DNA of 14,266 nucleotides, taken from the NCBI GenBank assembly GCA_002419445.1, contig DIGC01000007.1:1-14266 (forward strand), read 5' to 3'. Under the pieces are notes generated by a model. The model searched no databases. It saw only the letters and a list, made by a program, of their open reading frames with translations, and was not told where the DNA came from. The translations under genes and the position numbers were made by a program. Of the stretch, positions 1-6,415 are shown piece after piece. How positions within the stretch are numbered: the first letter of the stretch is position 1; every line of letters starts with the position of its first letter. Source of the DNA: Caryophanales bacterium UBA5732 (GTDB lineage Bacteria; Bacillota_I; Bacilli_A; Izemoplasmatales; Hujiaoplasmataceae).

Positions 1-243
1 TGGCTCAGAAAGCATCTTTTTTTCTGCTAACATGTCTAATTCCACACCTGTAACTATCGCGTTTTGAACTTCTCTTTTGTCCAAAACTCTATTTACGGCA
101 TTCAAACACAATTCTTTAGTAATATCAGGGACATATTTTTTTTGAAGATCAAAAACTATTTCGACAATTTTATCTAAGGTAACACCACGTTTTTCTAAAA
201 GATTTACACATATTTCTTTCATCTTCTTTTGTTTTTCTACCAT
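1..243 (-). CDS. yutG: Phosphatidylglycerophosphatase A-family protein, YutG-like (3' part outside window)
   Basis: Only the first 81 residues are present; the gene runs off the left edge. The visible part is a soluble helical segment with the block REVQNAVITG followed by ELDMLAEKKMLSEP, which I recognise from the PgpA/YutG family of Bacillus-type bacteria. PgpA proteins dephosphorylate phosphatidylglycerophosphate to phosphatidylglycerol; whether the short YutG-type members do this is less certain. The chosen ATG (241-243) overlaps the last 7 bases of the NifU-like gene and has GGAG about 10 bases upstream. An in-frame ATG at 220-222 is a weaker alternative. It is the third gene of a yutD - nifU-like - yutG operon. 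Family call fairly sure; enzymatic role inferred. Confidence 0.75.
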   Translation of the reverse strand, partial: MVEKQKKMKEICVNLLEKRGVTLDKIVEIVFDLQKKYVPDITKELCLNAVNRVLDKREVQNAIVTGVELDMLAEKKMLSEP

Positions 244-473
244 ATGTGTTCAACTCCAATAACCCCAGGAACTCTTTCTAAAAGTGTGTCCTCGATTAGG
301 TCGGACATCGTAGACTCAAACCCGGCACACCCTACACAAGCTCCTTGTAGTTTTACGTATACTATTCCATCTTCAAATTTAACAAACTCTAAATCGCCAC
401 CATCACGATTAATATATGGTCTTATTAACTTAATTACTTCTTTTATTTCAGCAATTATTTCTTCATAATTCAT
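237..473 (-). CDS. yutI: NifU C-terminal-domain protein (YutI-like Fe-S scaffold/carrier)
   Basis: A 78-residue protein consisting only of the NifU C-terminal domain. Members of this family hold a labile Fe-S cluster between subunits and hand it to target apoproteins in the cytoplasm. Visible motifs are RDGGD at 23-27 and GACVGCAGF, giving the cluster-binding pair C46-x-x-C49, followed by the conserved VPGVIGVE tail. The reading frame is open upstream to 512, but I chose the ATG at 471-473: it has GAGGTG five bases upstream and starts the protein at the family's usual position, whereas the longer start would run into the end of the YutD-like gene. Ten bases separate it from that gene and it overlaps the YutG-like gene by 7 bases. 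Confidence 0.9.
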   Translation of the reverse strand: MNYEEIIAEIKEVIKLIRPYINRDGGDLEFVKFEDGIVYVKLQGACVGCAGFESTMSDLIEDTLLERVPGVIGVEHIW

Positions 474-483
474 AATTACACCT

Positions 484-756
484 CTACTCTTCAAATTTTT
501 TCGACTTATCATAATTTGGATTTTTCAAAATATAATAAGCGCAGTTAGGAGAACAAGATTCCATTACATAATCGGGAATCATTTGATAGTTATCGTCTGA
601 AAATCCTTTAAGTCTTAATAAACCGCCTGAATAATCTCCGACAATATAAGGATAAATCACAAAATAATCAATATACCTTTTATTAAAGTCATCTAAAACA
701 AAGGCATCTCGATAATTTTTTATCATTTCAAATTCGCCGTGAATTGAATCTACCAT
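484..756 (-). CDS. yutD: YutD family protein (DUF1027)
   Basis: A 90-residue protein with the YutD-family core: a segment FNKRYIDYF, the block YIVGDYSGG then LLRLKGF (about 37-52), and a C-terminal CSPNCAYYIL with Cys68 and Cys72. It matches my memory of Bacillus YutD in order and spacing. The molecular function of the family is not established; no catalytic motif or membrane segment is visible. ATG at 754-756 is preceded by AGGAG. It is the first gene of the operon, directly downstream of a -10-like TATGAT. In Bacillus subtilis the yutD, yutG and yutI genes also lie in one neighbourhood, so this gene order looks inherited rather than acquired. Confidence 0.85.
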   Translation of the reverse strand: MVDSIHGEFEMIKNYRDAFVLDDFNKRYIDYFVIYPYIVGDYSGGLLRLKGFSDDNYQMIPDYVMESCSPNCAYYILKNPNYDKSKKFEE

Positions 757-784
757 AACATATCACTCCTAGTATAATTATTTT

Positions 785-813
785 ATCATAAGAAAATGTT
801 TTTTAAAAATGAA
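785..813 (-). promoter_or_regulatory. Candidate promoter of the yutD operon
   Basis: TATGAT at 785-790 (minus strand) is a good -10 box. The -35 region around 808-813 (TTCATT) is weak. A start point near 778 would give a leader of about 22 bases with AGGAG at 766-770. A TATACT at 771-776 was set aside because it abuts the ribosome binding site. Confidence 0.4.
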
Positions 814-824
814 ATCACTTTAAA

Positions 825-855
825 GAAATTAAAAACTAAGAGTAAGACTCTTAGT
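825..855 (-). terminator. Rho-independent terminator after ispF
   Basis: A perfect 9-bp stem, ACTAAGAGT (835-843) and ACTCTTAGT (847-855), with a 3-base loop. On the minus strand it is followed by TTTTAATTTCTTT. It begins three bases after the ispF stop codon and separates the ispF operon from the yutD operon. Confidence 0.85.
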
Positions 856-858
856 CAT

Positions 859-1350
859 CTAATCTAACATATAATCAGATTTTTCTAACACAACAACAGC
901 TTCACAAATTATGCCTTCTTCTCTACCCACAAAGCCTAATCCTTCAAAAGTTGTAGCTTTTATTGATATTAACTTAACGTCGCAATTTAAAATTCTTGCA
1001 ATATTTTCGCGCATATCTTTGATATAATTTCTAATTTTTGGTTTTTCTAACGAAACCATCGTATCAATATTTGAAATTTCATAACCTTTAGAATTAATGT
1101 ATTCAAATACCTCTTTTAGAATCAAACTAGAATCATAATCTTTATATCTAGGGTCATCATCCGGAAAAAACTTTCCTAAATCACCTAAGGCTAAGGCTCC
1201 AAGCATCGCCTCTGCAACAGCGTGCAATAAACAATCAGCATCGGAATATCCGGTACTGCCTTTATAATGAGAAATTTCGACTCCCCCCAACATAAACTTT
1301 TCGTTTTCTTTTAAGGGGTGAACATCCTTCGAAAATCCAATCTTAATCAT
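859..1350 (-). CDS. ispF: 2-C-methyl-D-erythritol 2,4-cyclodiphosphate synthase
   Basis: The fifth enzyme of the MEP isoprenoid pathway. It cyclises CDP-methylerythritol 2-phosphate to methylerythritol 2,4-cyclodiphosphate with release of CMP, normally as a soluble homotrimer with Zn. At 163 residues it has the family's usual length. The expected metal ligands are present as D9 and H11 (DVH) and H43 (LLHA). The signature KATTFEGLGF then VGREEGI lies at 131-146, and GDLGKFFPD at 56-64. One departure: the usual HSDaD motif reads YSDAD (35-39), so the conserved first histidine is tyrosine. ATG at 1348-1350 overlaps the ispD stop by four bases (ATGA) and has GGAGG 7 bases upstream, so the two are translationally coupled. 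Last gene of its operon. Confidence 0.95.
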   Translation of the reverse strand: MIKIGFSKDVHPLKENEKFMLGGVEISHYKGSTGYSDADCLLHAVAEAMLGALALGDLGKFFPDDDPRYKDYDSSLILKEVFEYINSKGYEISNIDTMVSLEKPKIRNYIKDMRENIARILNCDVKLISIKATTFEGLGFVGREEGIICEAVVVLEKSDYMLD

Positions 1351-1997
1351 AAAACTGCCTCCAATATCTTTAAGTCTAATTCTGTAGTTAATTTTATATT
1401 AAATTCATTGCCTTCTATTATTATAACATCATCTAGTAACTCATGCATATATAAACTTGCATCATCGCTGTAAGAATTTTCGTTTTTCATCGCAAGTTCA
1501 TAAGCTTTGACTATTTTAGTTGTTGTAAATGCTTGAGGGGTTAGAAGTAAAACATAATTATCTCTATTCACATATGTCTGCAATTTACCAAATGAATGTT
1601 TCGCAATTGAATCTTTTAATTTTTTGCCCAAAACACAAGCATTTTCTTTAACTACGAGTTTAAGGTTTTCAATATCATTTTTATCTATAAAAGGACGAGC
1701 GCCATCGTGTATCATCACATACTTATTGTTCACTTTTTTTAGTCCGTTATAAACGCTCTCTTGCCTTGTAATTCCGCCTAAAGTTATCTTTACTTCTTTA
1801 CCAATCAAAATCTGTTTAAGCTGAGACAAGTCCTTTTCATTAGCAACGACAATCACCTCGGAAAATGATGGATCATTTAAAAAGTAATCAACGGAGTATT
1901 CCAGAATGGTTTTATGATGAATTTCATAGAAAACCTTATTATAACCTAAATTTAATCTCGTGCCTTTTCCAGCAGCCAATATGATTACTGAGTACAT
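1347..1997 (-). CDS. ispD: 2-C-methyl-D-erythritol 4-phosphate cytidylyltransferase
   Basis: The third MEP-pathway enzyme: it joins methylerythritol 4-phosphate and CTP to CDP-methylerythritol plus pyrophosphate in the cytoplasm. Family landmarks in order: nucleotide-binding loop AAGKGTRL (8-15) with R14, K21 in NKVF (usually PKqy), GGITRQESVYNGL (74-86), HDGARPF (97-103), R145 ahead of TPQAF (153-157), YSDDASLY (176-183) and NIKLTTELDL (200-209). All residues I know to contact substrate appear kept; the only visible oddity is Asn20 in place of the near-invariant proline. Length (216) is slightly short but complete. ATG at 1995-1997 follows a GGGGGA site, three bases after the PAS/GGDEF gene. 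Third gene of the four-gene operon. Confidence 0.95.
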   Translation of the reverse strand: MYSVIILAAGKGTRLNLGYNKVFYEIHHKTILEYSVDYFLNDPSFSEVIVVANEKDLSQLKQILIGKEVKITLGGITRQESVYNGLKKVNNKYVMIHDGARPFIDKNDIENLKLVVKENACVLGKKLKDSIAKHSFGKLQTYVNRDNYVLLLTPQAFTTTKIVKAYELAMKNENSYSDDASLYMHELLDDVIIIEGNEFNIKLTTELDLKILEAVL

Positions 1998-2000
1998 AAT

Positions 2001-3173
2001 TTATCCCCCAAAGATCGAATAGTTTTGTTTGTTATTTCTAATAGCTTCTTCTAAAGCTTTATTACTCAAACTAATAAACTCGCTAATGTCAATATTCTGC
2101 CAAGGATCATTTTTAATGATACCGATATTAGGATAAACTATTTGGACGATTCCGCCAATGTTAATTCTAACATTGATTAAATCTCCACCACTCACCAAAG
2201 CTCTATGCAAGTTAGCGTATCTTTGTTCATCTTCAATAATAACCGCGAATTGAATTCCGGTTATTCTAAAAATGGTGTTATTTTCTCTCGCGAAATGAAA
2301 ACGCATTTGTTTAATATACTCAGCTATCATCAAATTACCAACATCCCTGCCAAAACGTTTATTAATGTCAGGAACATTAGTTAAATGCATCATTGCCAAG
2401 TAAAAGGTCTTTTTATCTTTTCTTAAATAGGATATTTGATTTGTCAAATCATCTTCATTAGGCAGCGAATCAACAATTTGGATAGAAGTCTCAGGGAATA
2501 ATTTTAGATCCAATTTCTTAATTACTGAGATTATAAAATCATTATTGCTGTGAGAAAACATTTTACCTTTTTCTTCAATCCACGTATATGAAGATCCTAT
2601 TTTTAATCGGTACTTCTGAGTGAATTCAGGGATTTTTTTACTAATTTTTCTAATTACCTGTATGTAAGAAGTTTTGTCTTCGGGATGTATAAAATTCATA
2701 TATTCTTCCATGGTCAACTGTGCCTTATCTGATTTTATAATTTTTATTACTTCCTCAGTCAAAAACAATCCATTTCGATCTTCTTCATAGAAGACTAATC
2801 CGTCATTTAATAAACTAATCGTATTAATAAACCTTTTTCTAAGTAACTCGGAAATGTCTTTGGTATTTTCTAAATCTTTTTCAAGTTCAAAAAAATCATA
2901 GTCGGTTAAGTTCTGAGTAATCTTAATCTTATTTTTAAAAGAAACGGCTAAAACAATAAGAACAACATACAAGTAATATTGAAAATAAAGTTCATAATTA
3001 ATGTTTCCTAAGAAGCTTAAGAGATTCGAGAAAAACTGAATTACCACAACTAAAAACAAAGTTAAAATCGTAACCAAGAGTTTTAAAATGCTTAATTTCT
3101 TGTATAGAATTGTACTTAGTAGGAATAGTAAAATAATCATTCCTATTGAAGTGTAGTAAAGAAAAATGTCCAT
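2001..3173 (-). CDS. Membrane protein with PAS-like domain and degenerate GGDEF domain
   Basis: 390 residues. Three predicted membrane helices at about 4-23, 31-54 and 63-79 are followed by a linker, a PAS-like region (about 115-222; note MNFIHPEDK at 159-167 and the YRLKIGSSYTWIEEKG block typical of a PAC segment), then a GGDEF-type fold (about 240-390). In the latter, DINKRFGRDVGNLMIAEYI (269-287) matches the family's substrate-loop helix, but the active-site motif is TGIQF (305-309) where GGDEF is expected. Diguanylate cyclase activity is therefore unlikely; a sensing or nucleotide-binding role is possible. Membrane-PAS-dead-GGDEF resembles the front half of GdpP, but the DHH/DHHA1 phosphodiesterase part is absent. 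ATG has a clean AGGAG six bases upstream. It lies between the 782-aa gene and ispD. Confidence 0.7.
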   Translation of the reverse strand: MDIFLYYTSIGMIILLFLLSTILYKKLSILKLLVTILTLFLVVVIQFFSNLLSFLGNINYELYFQYYLYVVLIVLAVSFKNKIKITQNLTDYDFFELEKDLENTKDISELLRKRFINTISLLNDGLVFYEEDRNGLFLTEEVIKIIKSDKAQLTMEEYMNFIHPEDKTSYIQVIRKISKKIPEFTQKYRLKIGSSYTWIEEKGKMFSHSNNDFIISVIKKLDLKLFPETSIQIVDSLPNEDDLTNQISYLRKDKKTFYLAMMHLTNVPDINKRFGRDVGNLMIAEYIKQMRFHFARENNTIFRITGIQFAVIIEDEQRYANLHRALVSGGDLINVRINIGGIVQIVYPNIGIIKNDPWQNIDISEFISLSNKALEEAIRNNKQNYSIFGG

Positions 3174-3185
3174 TCTATTCTCCTA

Positions 3186-5534
3186 TTATTTCTTTATACT
3201 CGTTCTAACATACACTATTGGATAAAAGTATGTTAGAAAAACCCCAAAGAACAAAAAGCTGTAAAACATGGATAAATAATCATTTCCAACCAAATATGTT
3301 CCGCCTAAAATAACTAAAAATAGAAAACCCCAAATGAAAGTAAGACCGCTGGAAATAATCTTAAATAACTTAGTATTTCGATAATCAATATTCATATCAA
3401 ATTGGTGATACAGATAAACTACTGGATGATTAATAAAAACTGATATTAGTAAAACCAAAATTATGAAGCCCAAAAAGATATCATCTGATAATAATTGGTT
3501 AAAGTTACTGACGAAAACCGAAAGAACGCTAAACGCCAATAAGGCAATATTAAGCACTATATCAAACCAACTAACAGTTTCATAAACTTTGATTTTGATC
3601 GTCGTCACAATCACGCTTAAGAGAAAGGCAAGCGGGAATATAAAGATGTTGTTGTAATAGTTGCTTAAAAATGATGCGATAGCATATATGAATATATGAG
3701 CGAAAAAAAGTTTAACGCCAAAAAACTTATATTTTGAAGTTAAATAATCTTCGGGACTATACTTTTGATAATCGTCCAATTGAAAAGCTTTAACTGTGGT
3801 AAACAATAGATCAATATCGCCGCGGTACTTCAAAAAACCAGAATCTAAAACTTGTTTAAAGCTAGCTTTTTTAAGCAATAAATTGCTTAATTTATCGTTA
3901 GTGGTAAAAATTGACAAGTCCGCATTATTATATTTACCATGATGCACTACAATATTTTTACCTTTAGTTCTAATAAAGTAGGAACTTTTTCCAATATTGA
4001 AATTAATATGAATTTCCTTATTCCCAAAATGTTGAGATTGATAGTTATGCCTAATCATCATCATAATTTCGTCATTTGAAAAATACTCGAAATCATCTTT
4101 ATTATCACCATAATAAAGTTTATCTTCAATTTTGTCGCCAAAAACAATACTTTGGCTCACAATTCCATAAAAACCCGCTTCAGGTCTGATGAATTCTCCG
4201 CCGACATATAGGTTTTCAATTACTTGTATATGTTCAAAGGATTCAACATCGATCATTTCGTTAATTGATTTATTTTTTCGGAACTTGTCGTCTCTCAACA
4301 TCGTTAAATAAGGACTGTCTTTTCCAAGTTTTGAACCGATAATAAATTTCTTAATTTTTGGTAAAAAATAATTAAGTTTTTGAATTACTAGGTCTTTAGT
4401 AACTAAAAAGTCATTATTATAAGTAAAATCAATGCACAGCAAACCTTCTTTTCTTCTTAAGTCTTGATTTGAAGCTTTGCTATAATTATACATTCTAATT
4501 AACTTAATTTCATCATTATTATCGTTTTTAAAATAATAATTTAATTCATCGATTCCGATATCAGACAATTTAGTATTCAAGGCAAGGAATAATGTATTTA
4601 CCCTTTGTTTACCGGCAATATTAGGATAATACAGTTTTAAAATATCGATATCTTCTTCAAGATTTTTAAAATTCTTGCTATAAAATTCCAGAGGATTGTC
4701 ACTGATAAAATAAAACTTTGCATAATTCAAATTATTGTTATTATCAATAATACATTCAATTTTACTTTTATCGTTTAAAACAAACTCTTTAACCGAAGAG
4801 TTCAAAAAAGCGTTAGGATTAACTAATTTAATTTTTTCTATACATTGCTCGCAAATTTCTTTATATGAGTTTTTCAATAAATAAAATCCTTTTTCAAGCC
4901 CTGTAAAAAAGTTCGTGAAAAAACTGTAAGCATTGACTTCGTCTATAGGTAATCCATTTATAAAATTATTTATAGTAAACTCAGAAATTAAGTCATCGTT
5001 AGAAAAATATTTATTAAGCAATTCTTTTAAAGAGAAATCACCCCACTCAATCATTAGAGACGTTAAGGTGTAATCTGCATTTGATAGCATATTTTGATAT
5101 TGTTCATAATAGTTTAAGTAATGTCTATGTAAGTCATCAAAGAAATTATCAATCTCTTTGATATTCTTCGGATAGTGTCTCACTAAATAAATCCGGAAAT
5201 CATCTAGAGAATTTAATTGTTTTAAGGTATCGCCTTTTTGATTAACTATCATTTGGTAGGGTAGTTTTTCATAGGATAGAGTTTTTTCCAATCCTAAACT
5301 ATCTAAATAAGCGAACAAAAGTCCGGACTTATCCATTCCGGAAACTATATTATTGCGGTTATAGGAAAATTTAAAGTTTTTATCTTCGTATTTTATGTTA
5401 ATTTTATCATAATCATATTTTATATTAGATGGATCTTGAATAACTAAAACTTTTCTCATCCTTCGCGATAAGAACAAAGCAACTGTCAGAGCATATAAGT
5501 CTTGACCAACAACTATACAATCATACTCTCTCAA
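3186..5534 (-). CDS. Three-part membrane protein: FAD-oxidoreductase (carotenoid desaturase-like), SCP2-like domain, six membrane helices
   Basis: 782 residues, first gene of the operon. Residues 1-475 look like an amine-oxidase/phytoene-desaturase type FAD protein: a Rossmann strand YDCIVVG with helix and second strand ending VLVIQD (4-34), and a C-terminal cofactor segment NLYVGGEFIRPEAGFYGIVS (441-460). The first glycine motif is degenerate (G10-Q-D12-L-Y-A15 instead of GxGxxG). Residues about 486-585 resemble an SCP2 sterol/lipid-binding domain (ADLSIFTTNDKLSNLL, then GFLKYRGDIDLLFTTVKAF). About six hydrophobic helices follow (604-624, 629-648, 656-676, 686-703, 724-748, 753-776). The start is TTG: a strong site precedes it, and the next Met (26) would delete the Rossmann strand. 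Co-transcription with ispD/ispF suggests an isoprenoid or lipid substrate; function unknown. Confidence 0.65.
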   Translation of the reverse strand: MREYDCIVVGQDLYALTVALFLSRRMRKVLVIQDPSNIKYDYDKINIKYEDKNFKFSYNRNNIVSGMDKSGLLFAYLDSLGLEKTLSYEKLPYQMIVNQKGDTLKQLNSLDDFRIYLVRHYPKNIKEIDNFFDDLHRHYLNYYEQYQNMLSNADYTLTSLMIEWGDFSLKELLNKYFSNDDLISEFTINNFINGLPIDEVNAYSFFTNFFTGLEKGFYLLKNSYKEICEQCIEKIKLVNPNAFLNSSVKEFVLNDKSKIECIIDNNNNLNYAKFYFISDNPLEFYSKNFKNLEEDIDILKLYYPNIAGKQRVNTLFLALNTKLSDIGIDELNYYFKNDNNDEIKLIRMYNYSKASNQDLRRKEGLLCIDFTYNNDFLVTKDLVIQKLNYFLPKIKKFIIGSKLGKDSPYLTMLRDDKFRKNKSINEMIDVESFEHIQVIENLYVGGEFIRPEAGFYGIVSQSIVFGDKIEDKLYYGDNKDDFEYFSNDEIMMMIRHNYQSQHFGNKEIHINFNIGKSSYFIRTKGKNIVVHHGKYNNADLSIFTTNDKLSNLLLKKASFKQVLDSGFLKYRGDIDLLFTTVKAFQLDDYQKYSPEDYLTSKYKFFGVKLFFAHIFIYAIASFLSNYYNNIFIFPLAFLLSVIVTTIKIKVYETVSWFDIVLNIALLAFSVLSVFVSNFNQLLSDDIFLGFIILVLLISVFINHPVVYLYHQFDMNIDYRNTKLFKIISSGLTFIWGFLFLVILGGTYLVGNDYLSMFYSFLFFGVFLTYFYPIVYVRTSIKK

Positions 5535-5539
5535 GATTT

Positions 5540-5549
5540 CACCACCTTT
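5540..5549 (-). promoter_or_regulatory. Ribosome binding site deciding a TTG start
   Basis: AAAGGTGGTG on the minus strand, five bases before TTG (5532-5534). No ATG lies nearby in frame, and the TTG is the only start that keeps the N-terminal cofactor-binding strand. Confidence 0.75.
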
Positions 5550-5559
5550 GTTTATCCAA

Positions 5560-5568
5560 ATTATAACA
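5560..5568 (-). promoter_or_regulatory. Extended -10 promoter of the oxidoreductase-ispDF operon
   Basis: TATAAT at 5560-5565 (minus strand) with an upstream TG one base away (TGTTATAAT), an extended -10 element. There is no good -35 box; TAGATT lies 17 bases upstream. It sits between the cdaA terminator and the TTG start, so the four downstream genes have their own promoter. Confidence 0.65.
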
Positions 5569-5593
5569 TAAAAAACCGAATTAATCTATTGGC

Positions 5594-5622
5594 AAAAAAA
5601 TAAAGCGCTCAACGGCGCTTTA
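5594..5622 (-). terminator. Rho-independent terminator of cdaA
   Basis: An 8-bp stem TAAAGCGC / GCGCTTTA (5601-5608 with 5615-5622) and 6-base loop, followed on the minus strand by seven T (5594-5600). The cdaA stop codon TAA (5620-5622) forms the first bases of the stem. Confidence 0.9.
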
Positions 5623-6363
5623 TTGTATTTTTAAAAATTTTTCAAAATAAAGATTCAAAGTTTCTCTCGAAATATTGTATTCAATTTCCTTATTAACCGT
5701 GACACTGACATGTCCAGTTTCTTCAGAAACAATTATTGTAAAGGCATCACTTTGTTCACTGATTCCAATCGCCGCTCGGTGTCTAGTTCCAAAGTGCATC
5801 GGTAAATCTGTCCGTTTAGAAGATGGATAATAGGCTTTAGCACAAAGAATTTTGTTCCCCCTGATAATTACCGCCCCATCATGTAGCGGAGTATTAGGAA
5901 TGAAAATCGATGTCAGTAATTCCTTTGAAACATCTGCGTTTAAAACTAAAGCTTTATTAATAATTTTTGATAGGTCAACAGTTCTTTCGATAGTTATTAA
6001 AGCCCCTATCCGGTTTTTAGATAAAAAGTCCACCGCGTTATACAAGTGATCAGCTAAATCATTATTGACAATCATGGTTTTTTCTTTATATGATTTAATA
6101 CCAGTCTTTTTTGCAAAGTGATGAATATCCTCTGTAAAAGTAACAAACAATAAATAAACTACTGGTAAATAAATCAAAATCTCTACCCATAAATCTAGAA
6201 CCGGGTCATTATCAGCAATTAAAAAATACAAACTTAACCCAGATAAAAGCAGAAAAATCACTTTTGAGATTCCCGCCTTGATAATTGTAACTTTTGTTTC
6301 CAGAAGCAAAACAAAAACTGCATAAAAATATGTAATTATAATTAACAAACCAAAATTACTCAT
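5620..6363 (-). CDS. cdaA: Diadenylate cyclase CdaA (c-di-AMP synthase)
   Basis: 247 residues, the CdaA (DacA) architecture: three membrane helices (about 5-22, 34-50, 58-76) followed by a cytoplasmic DAC domain (about 95-240). The two hallmark motifs are intact: DGA in TPLHDGAVII (158-167) and RHR in FGTRHRAAIG (191-200). The later SEETGHVSV block (213-221) is also kept. It should condense two ATP into c-di-AMP, a second messenger controlling potassium and osmolyte uptake and envelope homeostasis in Firmicutes. ATG at 6361-6363 has TAGGAG seven bases upstream. In most Firmicutes cdaA is followed by cdaR and glmM; here it is followed at once by a terminator, and neither partner is in the window. 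It seems to be transcribed alone, though read-through from the gtcA side is possible. Confidence 0.95.
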   Translation of the reverse strand: MSNFGLLIIITYFYAVFVLLLETKVTIIKAGISKVIFLLLSGLSLYFLIADNDPVLDLWVEILIYLPVVYLLFVTFTEDIHHFAKKTGIKSYKEKTMIVNNDLADHLYNAVDFLSKNRIGALITIERTVDLSKIINKALVLNADVSKELLTSIFIPNTPLHDGAVIIRGNKILCAKAYYPSSKRTDLPMHFGTRHRAAIGISEQSDAFTIIVSEETGHVSVTVNKEIEYNISRETLNLYFEKFLKIQ

Positions 6364-6384
6364 AATTTAGCTCCTACATAATAG

Positions 6385-6412
6385 ATTATAAACCTAAAGT
6401 CATAATTTTTGT
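6385..6412 (-). promoter_or_regulatory. Candidate cdaA promoter
   Basis: A perfect TATAAT -10 box at 6385-6390 on the minus strand. The best -35-like match is TGTACA 19 bases upstream, which is poorly spaced. A leader of about 15 bases would contain the AGGAG site. No terminator hairpin separates gtcA from cdaA. The leader is too short for a c-di-AMP riboswitch. Confidence 0.5.
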
Positions 6413-6415
6413 ACA

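Noticed and set aside
229..468. Open frame on the plus strand opposite the NifU-like gene
   Set aside because: Lies entirely opposite the conserved Fe-S carrier; the low-complexity product looks like no known protein.
474..512. Longer N-terminus for the NifU-like protein
   Set aside because: It would overlap the YutD-like gene by 29 bases; the ATG at 471-473 has the good GAGGTG site and the normal family N-terminus.
2001..3173. Active diguanylate cyclase
   Set aside because: The GGDEF motif is TGIQF, lacking the acidic residues needed for catalysis.
3186..5534. Frameshifted or accidental fusion of two genes in the 782-aa frame
   Set aside because: The frame is continuous, with no internal ribosome site seen at the domain borders and similar base use throughout; a true multidomain protein is simpler.
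6364..6415. c-di-AMP riboswitch or other structured leader before cdaA
   Set aside because: Only about 50 bases, no stable stem, and the promoter itself occupies most of it.
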